Both the position numbers and the translations under genes were made by a program. Below are positions 8,914 through 18,240 of a DNA stretch of 64,000 nt, one piece after another. Origin of the DNA: Streptomyces sp. NBC_01283 (lineage in GTDB: Bacteria; Actinomycetota; Actinomycetes; Streptomycetales; Streptomycetaceae); assembly GCF_041435335.1 (NCBI RefSeq), contig NZ_CP108430.1, forward strand, positions 7,343,001-7,407,000. The letters are read 5' to 3'. The notes under the pieces were generated by a model. The model did not search any database. It saw only the letters and a program-made list of their open reading frames with translations, and was not told the origin of the DNA. Positions within the stretch are counted from its first letter, which is position 1, and each line of letters opens with the position of its first letter.

Positions 8914-10425
8914 ATGACCGTACGGCGAGTAATGGGCATCGAGACGGAGTACGGCATCTCCGTCCCTGGCCACCCGAACGCCAATGCCATGCTCACCTCG
9001 TCCCAGATCGTCAACGCCTACGCCGCGGCGATGCACCGGGCGCGACGCGCCCGCTGGGACTTCGAGGAGGAGAACCCCCTGCGGGACGCGCGGGGCTTCG
9101 ACCTCGCCCGTGAGACCGCCGACTCCAGTCAGCTCACCGACGAGGACATCGGCCTCGCCAACGTGATCCTCACCAACGGGGCGCGCCTCTACGTGGACCA
9201 CGCGCACCCCGAATACAGCTCACCCGAGGTCACCAACCCCTGGGACGCCGTCCTGTGGGACAAGGCCGGCGAGCGCATCATGGCGGAGGCGGCCGAGCGG
9301 GCCGCACAGCTGCCCGGGGCCCAGCCGATCCACCTCTACAAGAACAACACCGACAACAAGGGCGCCTCGTACGGCACGCACGAGAACTACCTGATGAAGC
9401 GGGAGACCCCCTTCTCGGACATCGTGCGCCACCTGACGCCGTTCTTCGTCTCCCGGCAGGTCATCACCGGCGCGGGACGCGTCGGCATCGGCCAGGACGG
9501 GCATGAGCACGGCTTCCAGCTCAGTCAGCGCGCCGACTACTTCGAGGTCGAGGTCGGTCTGGAGACCACGCTCAAGCGGCCCATCATCAACACGCGCGAC
9601 GAGCCGCACTCCGACGCCGAGAAGTACCGCCGCCTGCACGTCATCATCGGTGACGCGAACCTCTCCGAGATCTCGACGTATCTGAAGCTGGGCACGACAT
9701 CCCTGGTCCTCGCCATGATCGAGGACGGCTTCATCGCGGTGGATCTCGCCGTCGACCAGCCCGTGCGCACCCTCCACCAGGTGTCCCACGACCCGACACT
9801 CAAGCGTCTGATCACGCTCCGTAGCGGCCGGACACTCACCGCTGTCCAGCTCCAGATGGAGTACTTCGAGCTGGCCCGCAAATACGTCGAGGAGCGGTAC
9901 GGCTCCGACGCCGACGAGCAGACCAAGGACGTGCTCGCCCGCTGGGAAGACGTCCTGGGCCGCCTGGAGAGCGATCCTATGAGCCTCTCCGGAGAGCTCG
10001 ACTGGGTCGCCAAGCGGGAACTCATGGAGGGCTACCGCCGCCGTGACAGCCTCGACTGGGACGCGGCACGGCTGCACCTGGTCGACCTCCAGTACGCGGA
10101 CGTACGGCCCGACAAGGGCCTCTACAACCGTCTGGTGGCACGCGGCAAGATGAAGCGCCTCCTGGAGGAGCCGCAGGTCGAGCGCGCCCAGACCAAGCCT
10201 CCTGAGGACACCCGCGCGTACTTCCGCGGCCGGTGCCTGGAGCAGTACGCCGACGACGTGGCCGCGGCCTCGTGGGATTCGGTCATCTTCGACCTTCCGG
10301 GGCGCGACTCGCTCCAGCGGGTGCCCACACTGGAGCCACTGCGCGGCACGCGGAACCACGTCAAGGAGCTCCTTGACCGCTGCCGCACGGCAGAGGATCT
10401 GGTACGGGTGCTCTCCGGAGGCTGA
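8914..10425 (+). CDS. dop: Pup deamidase/depupylase
   Basis: This 503-aa protein belongs to the glutamine-synthetase-like Pup ligase family. It begins '[19 protein letters not shown]', with the catalytic Glu/Tyr motif. It carries the extra loop after residue 40 ('[19 protein letters not shown]') that distinguishes Dop from PafA. Dop converts the C-terminal Gln of Pup to Glu and also removes Pup from substrates. Since the Pup gene here encodes a terminal Gln, the deamidase step is needed. ATG 8914 follows AAGGAGGG. The order dop-pup-prcB-prcA is the usual one in actinobacteria. Confidence 0.95.
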   Translation: MTVRRVMGIETEYGISVPGHPNANAMLTSSQIVNAYAAAMHRARRARWDFEEENPLRDARGFDLARETADSSQLTDEDIGLANVILTNGARLYVDHAHPEYSSPEVTNPWDAVLWDKAGERIMAEAAERAAQLPGAQPIHLYKNNTDNKGASYGTHENYLMKRETPFSDIVRHLTPFFVSRQVITGAGRVGIGQDGHEHGFQLSQRADYFEVEVGLETTLKRPIINTRDEPHSDAEKYRRLHVIIGDANLSEISTYLKLGTTSLVLAMIEDGFIAVDLAVDQPVRTLHQVSHDPTLKRLITLRSGRTLTAVQLQMEYFELARKYVEERYGSDADEQTKDVLARWEDVLGRLESDPMSLSGELDWVAKRELMEGYRRRDSLDWDAARLHLVDLQYADVRPDKGLYNRLVARGKMKRLLEEPQVERAQTKPPEDTRAYFRGRCLEQYADDVAAASWDSVIFDLPGRDSLQRVPTLEPLRGTRNHVKELLDRCRTAEDLVRVLSGG

Positions 10426-10486
10426 AAGGTCCGGCGTGTGGGAATCATCGAGGTGGTCCCCGGACGTTCTAGTAACTACGGGACCG

Positions 10487-10509
10487 ATGTCAGACCTGGC
10501 TTATAGGGT
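10487..10509 (+). promoter_or_regulatory. Candidate pup promoter with partial PafBC-type motif
   Basis: ATGTCAGAC is followed by 8 bases and TAGGGT. The spacing and the TGTCAG core match the RecA-NDp consensus, but the last two bases of the upstream box (AC in place of TG) and its first base differ. No normal -35 is seen at 17-18 bases. The TAGGGT -10 itself is credible; damage control is a guess. Confidence 0.45.
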
Positions 10510-10549
10510 CTGATCAAGTGCATCGAACCGAACGAGCGGGGTGAGGTAG

Positions 10550-10768
10550 ATGGCGACCAAGGACACCGGCGGCGGACAGCAGAAGGCCACGCGTTCCACC
10601 GAGGAGGTCGAGGAGCAGACAGAGGAAGCGCAGGGCTCCGAGGACCTCAAGGAACGCCAGGAGAAGCTGAGCGACGACGTGGACTCCGTCCTGGACGAGA
10701 TCGACGACGTCCTCGAGGAGAATGCCGAGGACTTCGTGCGGTCCTTCGTTCAAAAGGGCGGACAGTAA
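10550..10768 (+). CDS. pup: Prokaryotic ubiquitin-like protein Pup
   Basis: This 72-aa, acidic, largely disordered protein has a central helical region for ARC binding (about residues 20-58) and ends in 'FVQKGGQ'. The C-terminal GGQ is the form that must be deamidated by Dop to GGE before PafA links it to lysines of target proteins. The start ATG follows a 'GGGGTGAG' ribosome site. About 230 bases separate it from prcB, with a TAGGGT element at 10882-10887, so prcBA may have its own promoter. Confidence 0.97.
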   Translation: MATKDTGGGQQKATRSTEEVEEQTEEAQGSEDLKERQEKLSDDVDSVLDEIDDVLEENAEDFVRSFVQKGGQ

Positions 10769-11002
10769 GCACGGCGGACGCGGTGTGCGGTGCGGGGAGT
10801 GCGTGGCGCGACAGCGGGCCACGCATGACCGGCGGTCTCAACGACCTCGACCGCACATGTGGATCACCGCCACCAGGCGGGTAGGGTCCCTGACGTACCG
10901 CCCTTCAGACGTACTGCGCTTCAACTGCAATTCGGCCACCGGCGAGTTGGGATCCGCTCCCGGCGCTCAGCGCCCGGCCGTCACTTACCTGGAAGGAAAC
11001 GC

Positions 11003-11848
11003 GTGGAAGCCAACACTCGTAGCACCGGGCGTCTGCCGGCTGCCTTCCTGACGCCTGGTTCTTCGTCCTTCATGGACTTTCTGTCCGAGCATCAGCCCGA
11101 CATCCTGCCGGGCAACCGGCAGTTGCCGCCCATGCAGGGTGTGATCGAGGCGCCGCACGGCACGACCATCGTGGCGACGACGTTCCCCGGCGGTGTGGTG
11201 CTCGCCGGTGACCGGCGGGCGACCATGGGCAATGTGATCGCGCAGCGCGACATCGAGAAGGTCTTCCCGGCCGACGAGTACTCGGCGGTCGGCATCGCCG
11301 GCACCGCCGGTCTCGCCGTGGAGATGGTCAAGCTCTTCCAGCTGGAGCTCGAACACTTCGAGAAGGTCGAGGGCGCCACGCTCTCCCTGGAGGGCAAGGC
11401 GAACCGGCTCTCCACGATGATCCGGTCGAATCTGGGCATGGCCATGCAGGGCCTGGCCGTCGTCCCGCTCTTCGCGGGGTACGACGTGGACCGCGAGAAG
11501 GGACGCATCTTCTCGTACGACGTGACGGGCGGCCGTTCCGAGGAGCACGGCTTCGCGGCCACCGGCTCCGGTTCGGTGTTCGCGCGTGGTGCGATGAAGA
11601 AGCTCTACCGCAACGATCTGACGGAACAGGAAGCGACGACGCTCGTCGTGCAGGCGTTGTACGACGCGGCGGACGACGACTCGGCGACGGGTGGTCCGGA
11701 TGTCGCCCGCCGGATCTATCCGATCGTCACTGTGATCTCCGACGAGGGTTTCCGGAGGCTGGCGGAGGACGAGTCCTCCGAGATCGCGCGCTCGATCCTG
11801 GAGCGGCGCATGGAGCAGCCCGACGGCCCTCGGGCCTCGCTGCTCTGA
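11003..11848 (+). CDS. prcB: 20S proteasome beta subunit
   Basis: This 281-aa precursor has a 53-residue propeptide. Self-cleavage before T54 in '[13 protein letters not shown]' would expose the N-terminal threonine nucleophile of the mature peptidase. The Lys and other active-site residues of the Ntn-hydrolase fold follow ('[11 protein letters not shown]'). GTG 11003 is chosen for the preceding GGAAGGAAA and because the resulting length matches Streptomyces PrcB. In-frame codons upstream extend into the intergenic region and are not supported. Confidence 0.94.
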   Translation: MEANTRSTGRLPAAFLTPGSSSFMDFLSEHQPDILPGNRQLPPMQGVIEAPHGTTIVATTFPGGVVLAGDRRATMGNVIAQRDIEKVFPADEYSAVGIAGTAGLAVEMVKLFQLELEHFEKVEGATLSLEGKANRLSTMIRSNLGMAMQGLAVVPLFAGYDVDREKGRIFSYDVTGGRSEEHGFAATGSGSVFARGAMKKLYRNDLTEQEATTLVVQALYDAADDDSATGGPDVARRIYPIVTVISDEGFRRLAEDESSEIARSILERRMEQPDGPRASLL

Positions 11849-11901
11849 TCGATCCGTATTCGCCACTGACTGAGTCACTGACAGAAAGGGACGGATAGCC
11901 G

Positions 11902-12696
11902 GTGTCGACGCCGTTCTATGTCTCACCCCAGCAGGCCATGGCCGACCGGGCGGAATACGCCCGCAAGGGCATCGCCCGTGGTCGCAGCCTTGTTGTGCTG
12001 CAGTTCGCCGATGGCATCGTGTTCGTCGGCGAGAACCCGTCCCGTGCGCTGCACAAGTTCAGCGAGATCTATGACCGGATCGGCTTCGCGGCCGCCGGCA
12101 AGTACAACGAATACGAGAATCTCCGGATCGGCGGCGTGCGCTATGCCGATCTCCGTGGATACACGTACGACCGCGACGACGTGACGGCCCGCGGGCTCGC
12201 GAACGTCTATGCCCAGACGCTGGGCACGATCTTCTCGAGCAACGCGGAGAAGCCGTACGAGGTCGAGCTGGTCGTCGCCGAGGTGGGCGCCACGCCGGAC
12301 GGCGATCAGATCTACCGGCTGCCGCACGACGGTTCGATCGTGGACGAGCACGGCTCGGTCGCGGTCGGCGGCAATGCCGAACAGATCAGCACGTATCTCG
12401 ATCAGCGTCACCGTGACGGGATGACGCTCGCCGAGGCCCTGAAGCTGGCCGTGCAGTCGCTGTCCCGCGACACCAACGGCAGCGAGCGGGAGATCCCCGC
12501 GGAGCGGCTCGAGGTGGCGGTCCTGGACCGTACGAGGCCGCAGCAGCGGAAGTTCAAGCGGATCGTCGGGCGTCAGCTCGCGCGGCTGCTCGAGGGGGGC
12601 GCGTCGGCCCCGACGGACGCCGCCTCCGACAACGAGGAGCCGGATGCCGAATCCGGCTCCGCCTCCACCTCGGACTCCGGTTCGACCGAGGAGTAG
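11902..12696 (+). CDS. prcA: 20S proteasome alpha subunit
   Basis: This 264-aa protein forms the outer, non-catalytic rings that gate the core and bind the ARC tail. The N-terminal alpha-subunit signature is '[20 protein letters not shown]', and there is no catalytic threonine after a propeptide. The C-terminal 30 residues are a Ser/Glu/Asp-rich tail that is likely disordered. GTG 11902 lies 53 bases after prcB, behind GAAAGGGACGG, consistent with co-translation of the two rings. A strong terminator follows. Confidence 0.95.
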   Translation: MSTPFYVSPQQAMADRAEYARKGIARGRSLVVLQFADGIVFVGENPSRALHKFSEIYDRIGFAAAGKYNEYENLRIGGVRYADLRGYTYDRDDVTARGLANVYAQTLGTIFSSNAEKPYEVELVVAEVGATPDGDQIYRLPHDGSIVDEHGSVAVGGNAEQISTYLDQRHRDGMTLAEALKLAVQSLSRDTNGSEREIPAERLEVAVLDRTRPQQRKFKRIVGRQLARLLEGGASAPTDAASDNEEPDAESGSASTSDSGSTEE

Positions 12697-12707
12697 TTCG
12701 GTTCTTC

Positions 12708-12751
12708 GTGCGCCCCGTGTCCCGGCCCCGCGGCCGGGGTGCGGGGCGCAC
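12708..12751. terminator. Bidirectional intrinsic terminator
   Basis: Two 20-base arms (12708-12727 and 12732-12751) pair with only a small internal mismatch. The hairpin lies between convergent prcA and the lacI-type gene. Confidence 0.8.
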
Positions 12752-12765
12752 GTGTGTGCGGAGGG

Positions 12766-13794
12766 CTAGCGGGCGGCGGGGGCCGTCGAGCCGCGGACCA
12801 CCAGCTCGACGGGGAGGGTGTCGGTCCGGGGCGTGCGGCCGTCGAGGACGGCCAGCAGGGACGTCATGCCGCGTTCGCCGAACTGCTCGGCGGGCAGCCG
12901 CACGGTGGTGAGCTCGGGTTCCACGGCGGTCGCCAGGGTGAGGTCGTCGAAGCCGGTCACGGAGAGGTCCTCGGGCACGCGCAGGCCCAGTCTGCGGGCC
13001 GCCTTGCAGGCGCCGGCGGCGAGGATGTCGTCGTCGCAGACGAGCGCGGTGGGGCGGGGCCCCGGCGCGGACAGGGCGGCTTCAGCAGCCGTGCGGGCAT
13101 CCTCGACGGTGAGGAGTGCCCGGACGGTGCGTACGGCCGTGTGGGTGCCGCTCAGCGCCGCCGCGAGGGCGTCGGAGCGCACGTCGAAGGTCCAGGAGTC
13201 GACGTCCGCGGCGAGGTGCAGGAAGTCGCGGTGGCCCAGGGCCAGCAGATGCTCGGCGGCCCGGCGCATTCCGTCGCCGATGTCGAGGTTGACGGTGGCC
13301 GCGCCGAGGCTGCCGGCCGGGTCGCTGTCGAGCATGACCAGGGGGAGTTCGTCGCCCTGAATGGTGGCGAGCGCGTCGGACGCCATGGAGGACGCGAGGA
13401 TGCCGTCGAGGGCGGCGCGGCTGGAGCCGAAGGGGTCGCGGGCGGGGCCGGTGCCCTCGGGGGAGGGGTAGAGGACGACCGCGAAGCCGTTCTCGGCGGC
13501 GACGCGGGCGGCTCCGGTGTAGACGCGGGCGAAGAACTCGTTCGTGAGGGCGGGGACGACGAGGAGCGCCGTCCTGGTGCGGCCCAGGCGCAGGTTGCGG
13601 GCGGCGAGATTCGGGCGGTAGCCCAGCTCGCGCGCGGCGGCCCGGACGCGCTCGGCGGTCCGCTCGGCGACCCGGCCGCGCCACTTCTCGCCGAACACGA
13701 GGGAGACGGTGGCCTGGGACACCCCGGCGGCGCGTGCGACGTCACGGCTGGTGGGGCGTGGCCCCGCGGCCTCCTGCTGTGGCCCGGCCACCAC
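12766..13794 (-). CDS. LacI-family transcriptional regulator
   Basis: This protein of about 342 aa has an N-terminal LacI helix-turn-helix and hinge ('TSRDVARAAGVSQATVSLVF', residues about 14-34) and a periplasmic-binding-protein-like effector domain. GTG 13794, or the adjacent GTG 13791, is chosen for the GGGGAGGAA site just upstream; longer in-frame starts would cross the operator. It is divergent from an MFS gene across an inverted repeat. It probably represses that transporter and itself; the ligand is unknown. The pair interrupts prcA and pafA but is unrelated to protein degradation by sequence. Confidence 0.88.
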   Translation of the reverse strand: MVAGPQQEAAGPRPTSRDVARAAGVSQATVSLVFGEKWRGRVAERTAERVRAAARELGYRPNLAARNLRLGRTRTALLVVPALTNEFFARVYTGAARVAAENGFAVVLYPSPEGTGPARDPFGSSRAALDGILASSMASDALATIQGDELPLVMLDSDPAGSLGAATVNLDIGDGMRRAAEHLLALGHRDFLHLAADVDSWTFDVRSDALAAALSGTHTAVRTVRALLTVEDARTAAEAALSAPGPRPTALVCDDDILAAGACKAARRLGLRVPEDLSVTGFDDLTLATAVEPELTTVRLPAEQFGERGMTSLLAVLDGRTPRTDTLPVELVVRGSTAPAAR

Positions 13795-13855
13795 TGGTTC
13801 CTCCCCGGTCGGTCCCGCGGTGCGATCGGGATGGACCCGCGGTGAGCGCTCATGG

Positions 13856-13882
13856 TACGTATGACGCTTGACGTTATACGTA
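13856..13882. promoter_or_regulatory. Probable LacI-type operator between divergent genes
   Basis: An imperfect palindrome has arms TACGTATGACG and CGTTATACGTA separated by 5 bases, and 10 of 11 positions pair. It lies in the short region between the regulator and MFS genes, where an operator is expected. Confidence 0.6.
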
Positions 13883-13921
13883 AAACCTCGGCGCGTCGGC
13901 GCAGAGGGAGGGGCGGGAAGC

Positions 13922-15181
13922 ATGGCTGCCGGATACGCGGAGATCCTCCGGACGAGATACGCCGGACGGCTGCTCGCGGGCACGCTGGTGGGCCGGCTGC
14001 CGAACGCGACGGCCGCCATCGCCATCGTGCTGTTCATCCGCGCCGAGGGCGGCACCTACAGCCTGGCCGGCGCGCTCGCCGCGGTCTACGGCGTGGCCAA
14101 CGCGGTGGGGCAGCCGCTCCTCGGCCGCCTCGTGGACCTCTACGGCCAGCCGCGCATCCAGCTCCCCTCGGCGGTCGTATCCGCCCTCGGCATGGGAGCC
14201 TTCGCCTTCACCGGGCCCGATTCGCTCCCTCTCGCGTATGTCGCGGTGGGCGTGGCCGGCCTCTTCACGCCGCCGCTGGAGGGCGGCCTGCGCGCCCTGT
14301 GGCCGAACGTCCTGGGCAAGGAGGAGCAGGTGCACACGGCGTACGCCATGGACGCCATCGCCCAGGAAGTCATGTTCACCGTCGGACCGTTGCTCGTCAC
14401 GGGCTGCGTCGCGCTCTGGTCGGAGCAGGCCGCACTGCTCGTCGTCAACGCCATCGGCGTACTGGGTGCCCTCTCCGTGGTGCTGTCGCAGCCCTCGCGC
14501 GCGTGGCGCTCGGCACCCCGCGAGGCGCACTGGCTCGGCGCGCTGCGCTCACCCGGCCTCATCGCGCTGCTCGGCGCGTTCCTCTTCATCGGCATGGCGC
14601 TCGGCTCCATCACCGTCGCCGGGGTGTCGTACGCCGACGAACACGGGGGCGACGCGGTGTACGGCTGGATGATGGCGGCGCTCGGACTCGGCGCCCTCGT
14701 CGGCGGTTCCGTGTACGGGGCGCGCCAGTGGGCCGGGGTGCCGGAGAAGCGGCTGACCTTCCTGGTGGCCCTGCTCGCCCTCTGCTACTGGCCGTTGACG
14801 CTGACGCCCGGTGCCGTCGCCATGACGGTGCTCGCGGCCGTCGCCGGAGTCTTCCTCGCCCCCGCGCTCGCGTGCGCGTTCATCATCGTGGACCGGCACG
14901 CCCCGCGGGGCACCGTCACCGAGGCGTTCTCCTGGCTCGTGACCACGTTCACCGTCGGCGCGTCGCTCGGCACGGCCGCCGCGGGGCCGGTCGTCGAGTG
15001 GGGCGGGACCCGGTGGGGCTTCGCCGTTCCCGGGGCCGCGGGCGTCGCCGCGCTGCTTGTTCTGCTGGCCACAGCGCGGGCGCTCGTACTCCCCGCTGAA
15101 TCGGCGGTCGTTGCGGGTTCATCGGAAAATGATCGAAACGGTGCCGTCGAACCCGGTTTCAGGGCAGGGCATCAGGCGTAA
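13922..15181 (+). CDS. MFS transporter
   Basis: This 419-aa protein has about 12 hydrophobic segments in the major facilitator pattern. The loop motif after helix 2 appears as 'GQPLLGRLVDLYGQPR'. It looks like a drug- or sugar-efflux type; the substrate cannot be named. ATG 13922 follows a GGGAGGGGCGGGAAG purine run, and upstream TTG codons would lie in the operator. It is divergent from the LacI-type gene. Its TAA stop overlaps the putative -10 of pafA. Confidence 0.87.
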   Translation: MAAGYAEILRTRYAGRLLAGTLVGRLPNATAAIAIVLFIRAEGGTYSLAGALAAVYGVANAVGQPLLGRLVDLYGQPRIQLPSAVVSALGMGAFAFTGPDSLPLAYVAVGVAGLFTPPLEGGLRALWPNVLGKEEQVHTAYAMDAIAQEVMFTVGPLLVTGCVALWSEQAALLVVNAIGVLGALSVVLSQPSRAWRSAPREAHWLGALRSPGLIALLGAFLFIGMALGSITVAGVSYADEHGGDAVYGWMMAALGLGALVGGSVYGARQWAGVPEKRLTFLVALLALCYWPLTLTPGAVAMTVLAAVAGVFLAPALACAFIIVDRHAPRGTVTEAFSWLVTTFTVGASLGTAAAGPVVEWGGTRWGFAVPGAAGVAALLVLLATARALVLPAESAVVAGSSENDRNGAVEPGFRAGHQA

Positions 15182-15184
15182 TGT
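15179..15184 (+). promoter_or_regulatory. -10 element of probable leaderless pafA promoter
   Basis: TAATGT lies exactly 6 bases before the pafA ATG and there is no Shine-Dalgarno sequence. The hexamer overlaps the stop codon of the MFS gene. Only a weak -35 (GTTTCA, 16-base spacer) is seen. Confidence 0.4.
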
Positions 15185-15190
15185 TCAGTC

Positions 15191-16552
15191 ATGGACCGCC
15201 GCATTTTCGGGCTGGAGAATGAGTACGGCGTCACGTGCACGTTTAGGGGACAGCGCCGTCTGTCGCCTGACGAGGTGGCGCGCTACCTCTTCCGCCGTGT
15301 TGTCTCATGGGGCCGCAGCAGCAACGTCTTTCTGCGGAACGGCGCCCGCCTCTATCTTGACGTCGGGTCACATCCGGAATACGCAACACCGGAATGTGAC
15401 AACGTGACCGAGCTGGTCACGCACGACAAGGCGGGCGAGCGCATTCTGGAAGGCCTGCTCGTCGACGCCGAACGCCGCCTGCACGAGGAGGGAATCGCGG
15501 GCGACGTCTATCTCTTCAAGAACAACACCGACTCGGCGGGAAACTCCTACGGGTGCCACGAGAACTATCTGGTGGCCCGGCACGGGGAGTTCTCGCGGCT
15601 CGCGGACATCCTCATTCCCTTCCTCGTCACGCGACAGCTGCTGTGCGGCGCGGGCAAGGTGCTGCAGACTCCACGCGGCGCCGTGTACTGCGTCAGTCAG
15701 CGTGCCGAGCACATCTGGGAAGGGGTCTCCTCCGCGACCACCCGCTCCCGGCCGATCATCAACACCCGCGACGAACCGCACGCGGACGCCGAGCGCTACC
15801 GCAGGCTGCACGTCATCGTCGGTGACTCGAACATGTCCGAGACGACCATGCTCCTGAAGGTCGGCGCCACCGACCTCGTCCTGCGCATGATCGAAGCGGG
15901 CACGGTGATGCGGGACCTGACCCTGGAGAACCCGATCCGGGCGATCCGCGAGGTCAGCCACGACATCACGGGCCGCCGCAAGGTGCGTCTGGCCAGTGGC
16001 CGCGAGGCCTCCGCCCTCGAAGTGCAGCGCGAGTACTACGAGAAGGCCGTGGACTTCGTGGAGCGCCGCGGCATCCGCACCGGCACCGTCGAGCAGGTCC
16101 TCGAACTGTGGGGCCGCACGCTCGACGCGATCGAGGCCGAGGACCTCGACCGCATCGGCACCGAGATCGACTGGGTCATGAAGTACAAGCTCATCGAGCG
16201 GTACCGAGCGAAGAACAACATGACCATGTCGCACCCCCGGGTCGCGCAGATAGACCTCGCGTATCACGACATCCACCGCCGTCGTGGGCTGTACTACCTC
16301 CTGGAGAGGAAGGGTCAAGCCGCCCGCATCTGCAACGACTTGAAGATCTTCGAAGGCAAGTCGGTGCCGCCGCAGACCACCCGCGCGCGGCTGCGCGGGG
16401 ACTTCATCCGCAGGGCCCAGGAGCAGCGCCGCGACTTCACGGTCGACTGGGTGCACCTGAAGCTCAACGACCAGGCACAGCGCACGGTGTTGTGCAAGGA
16501 CCCCTTCCGGTCGGTGGACGACCGGGTGGAGAAACTGATCGCCGGCATGTAA
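15191..16552 (+). CDS. pafA: Pup-protein ligase
   Basis: This 453-aa protein is the only ligase of the Pup system. It phosphorylates the C-terminal Glu of Pup and joins it to substrate lysines. The N-terminus '[18 protein letters not shown]' carries the conserved Glu, and the loop '[14 protein letters not shown]' and '[21 protein letters not shown]' are shared with Dop. It lacks the Dop insertion. Length matches the family. It is separated from the dop-pup-prcBA genes by the LacI/MFS pair, an arrangement I associate with Streptomyces. It has its own apparent promoter and a terminator. Confidence 0.96.
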   Translation: MDRRIFGLENEYGVTCTFRGQRRLSPDEVARYLFRRVVSWGRSSNVFLRNGARLYLDVGSHPEYATPECDNVTELVTHDKAGERILEGLLVDAERRLHEEGIAGDVYLFKNNTDSAGNSYGCHENYLVARHGEFSRLADILIPFLVTRQLLCGAGKVLQTPRGAVYCVSQRAEHIWEGVSSATTRSRPIINTRDEPHADAERYRRLHVIVGDSNMSETTMLLKVGATDLVLRMIEAGTVMRDLTLENPIRAIREVSHDITGRRKVRLASGREASALEVQREYYEKAVDFVERRGIRTGTVEQVLELWGRTLDAIEAEDLDRIGTEIDWVMKYKLIERYRAKNNMTMSHPRVAQIDLAYHDIHRRRGLYYLLERKGQAARICNDLKIFEGKSVPPQTTRARLRGDFIRRAQEQRRDFTVDWVHLKLNDQAQRTVLCKDPFRSVDDRVEKLIAGM

Positions 16553-16570
16553 CCCCCGATACAGGAGGTG

Positions 16571-16619
16571 CGTTGCGGGAACGCAACGCGGGGCGCCGTA
16601 CGTTCCTCGTACGGCGCCC
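16571..16619 (+). terminator. Tandem hairpins, terminator after pafA
   Basis: A 7-bp stem hairpin (about 16571-16588) is followed by a perfect 12-bp stem (16591-16602 with 16608-16619) and a short TTCTCC tail. Confidence 0.75.
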
Positions 16620-16682
16620 TTCTCCATGCGTAGAGTTGCGCGCACGCCAACCGACAAGATCGACCGATACGAGGCCCCCACC

Positions 16683-17684
16683 GTGCGCCGACGCTCACTT
16701 CTGCTTGCTGTTCCGGCCGGCCTGCTCACACTGGCCGGGTGTGGTGACGACAAGAAGGCCGACAAGGCCAAGTCCAGCGACACCCCGTCCCCCGCGAACT
16801 CCTCCTCGGCCGCGCCGACGGCCAAGATCGTGGACGGGCCCCTGCCCGAGATCACGAAGGGGACGAAGTTCGGTCAGAAGCCGACCGTCGCGAAGGGGCC
16901 CGGCAAGCCGTCATCCGACCTCGCGGTCAAGACCCTGGTCGAGGGCAAGGGCGACGAGGTGAAGAAGGGCGACTACCTCCAGGCCAACTACCTCGGCCAG
17001 ATCTGGGCCACGGCCAAGGTCTTCGACAACTCGTACGACCGCGGCAACCCCACGGTCTTCCCGATCGGTGTCGGTCAGGTCATCCCCGGCTGGGACCAGG
17101 CCCTCGTGGGCAAGAAGCTCGACAGCCGCGTGCAGCTCGCCATCCCGCCGAAGATGGGTTACGGCACGGAGGGCAACAAGCAGGCGGGCATCAAGGGCGA
17201 CGACACGCTGGTCTTCGTCGTCGACCTGGTGGGCACCTTCAGCGCCAAGAGCTCGGCCAAGGGCAAGGAGGTCGCGCAGTCCAACATCGACCTTCCCAAG
17301 GTCGGCACGAACACGGACGGCAAGGCCCCCTCGATCGACGTCCCCAAGAAGGACGCCCCGAAGAAGCTCGTCGCGAACTACATCCTCGAGGGCGACGGGG
17401 AAGAGATCAAGGAGACCGACAGCCTCCTGTGCCAGTACAAGGGCGTGCTGTGGGCCGACGGCAAGGAGTTCGACTCCTCGTACAAGAGGAACGAGCTCGC
17501 CTCGTTCCAGCTCGCGCAGGTCGTCAAGGGCTGGGCGCAGGGCCTGACCGGCAAGAAGGTCGGCAGCCGCGTCCTGGTCGTCGTCCCGCCGAAGCTTGGG
17601 TACGGTGACAAGCCGCCGCAGGGCAGCCCCATCAAGAAGGACTCCACGCTGGTCTTCACCGTGGACATCCTCGCGAAGATGTAA
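16683..17684 (+). CDS. FKBP-type peptidyl-prolyl isomerase lipoprotein with two domains
   Basis: This protein of about 333 aa has a lipobox signal 'LLTLAGC' after an RRRS start, possibly Tat-exported, then a Ser/Lys linker. Two FKBP domains follow (about 95-190 and 235-333), each with the proline-isomerase core ('VIPGWDQALVGKK'; 'VKGWAQGLTGKK'). It would act on folding outside the membrane. The second domain has lost some typical aromatic residues. GTG 16683 puts the twin-arginine signal at the N-terminus; an ATG 57 bases upstream is possible. It is followed closely by a cytosolic single-domain FKBP. Confidence 0.88.
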   Translation: MRRRSLLLAVPAGLLTLAGCGDDKKADKAKSSDTPSPANSSSAAPTAKIVDGPLPEITKGTKFGQKPTVAKGPGKPSSDLAVKTLVEGKGDEVKKGDYLQANYLGQIWATAKVFDNSYDRGNPTVFPIGVGQVIPGWDQALVGKKLDSRVQLAIPPKMGYGTEGNKQAGIKGDDTLVFVVDLVGTFSAKSSAKGKEVAQSNIDLPKVGTNTDGKAPSIDVPKKDAPKKLVANYILEGDGEEIKETDSLLCQYKGVLWADGKEFDSSYKRNELASFQLAQVVKGWAQGLTGKKVGSRVLVVVPPKLGYGDKPPQGSPIKKDSTLVFTVDILAKM

Positions 17685-17727
17685 CACTGTCCCGGCAGGC
17701 CATTCGTATCAAAGCAGGAGCATTGAC

Positions 17728-18102
17728 GTGAGCATCGAGAAGCCCGAGATCGACTTCCCCGACGGCCCGGTCCCGACCGACCTCGAGATCGTGGACATCT
17801 GGGAGGGCGACGGCCCGGAGGCCAAGGCGGGCGACACCGTCCAGGTTCACTACGTGGGTGTCTCCTTCTCCAGCGGTGAAGAGTTCGACGCGTCCTGGAA
17901 CCGCGGCAACCCGCTCGCGTTCCAGCTGGGTGCCGGTCAGGTCATCGCGGGCTGGGACCAGGGTGTCCAGGGCATGAAGGTCGGCGGCCGCCGCAAGCTG
18001 ACCATCCCGTCGCACCTCGCGTACGGCGAGCGCGGTGCCGGTGGCGGCGCCATCAAGCCCGGCGAGACGCTGATCTTCGTCTGCGACCTCATCGCCGTCT
18101 GA
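17728..18102 (+). CDS. FKBP-type peptidyl-prolyl cis-trans isomerase, cytosolic
   Basis: This 124-aa protein is a single FKBP domain without a signal peptide. Active-site residues are seen in 'VHYVGVSFSSGEEFDASW', 'VIAGWDQGVQGMKVGGRR' and 'YGERGAGGGAIKPGETL'. GTG 17728 follows CAGGAG. It lies 43 bases after the lipoprotein isomerase and is probably co-transcribed with it. A terminator follows, so the next operon (pafBC) starts afresh. Confidence 0.94.
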   Translation: MSIEKPEIDFPDGPVPTDLEIVDIWEGDGPEAKAGDTVQVHYVGVSFSSGEEFDASWNRGNPLAFQLGAGQVIAGWDQGVQGMKVGGRRKLTIPSHLAYGERGAGGGAIKPGETLIFVCDLIAV

Positions 18103-18140
18103 GCGACGTCCGGGGCCAGGGTCCGACCGGACCTGCCCAC

Positions 18141-18180
18141 CGAGGGTCCATGCCTGTCCCGGCATGGGCCCTCGGCTTTT
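18141..18180 (+). terminator. Intrinsic terminator before pafB
   Basis: A 14-bp stem with one G-U type mismatch and a 5-6-base loop is followed by GCTTTT. The pafB promoter candidate (TTTGCC, 17 bases, TACGGT at 18201-18206) begins inside its tail. Confidence 0.75.
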
Positions 18181-18240
18181 GCCCGGACACCCCGGGGCGG
18201 TACGGTCGGCGGTCGGAAGCACTGTTGAGAAAGGGCGTCG

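Noticed and set aside
10722..11051. Possible small gene between pup and prcB
   Set aside because: It overlaps pup and the prcB start, has no recognisable pattern, and lacks a ribosome site.
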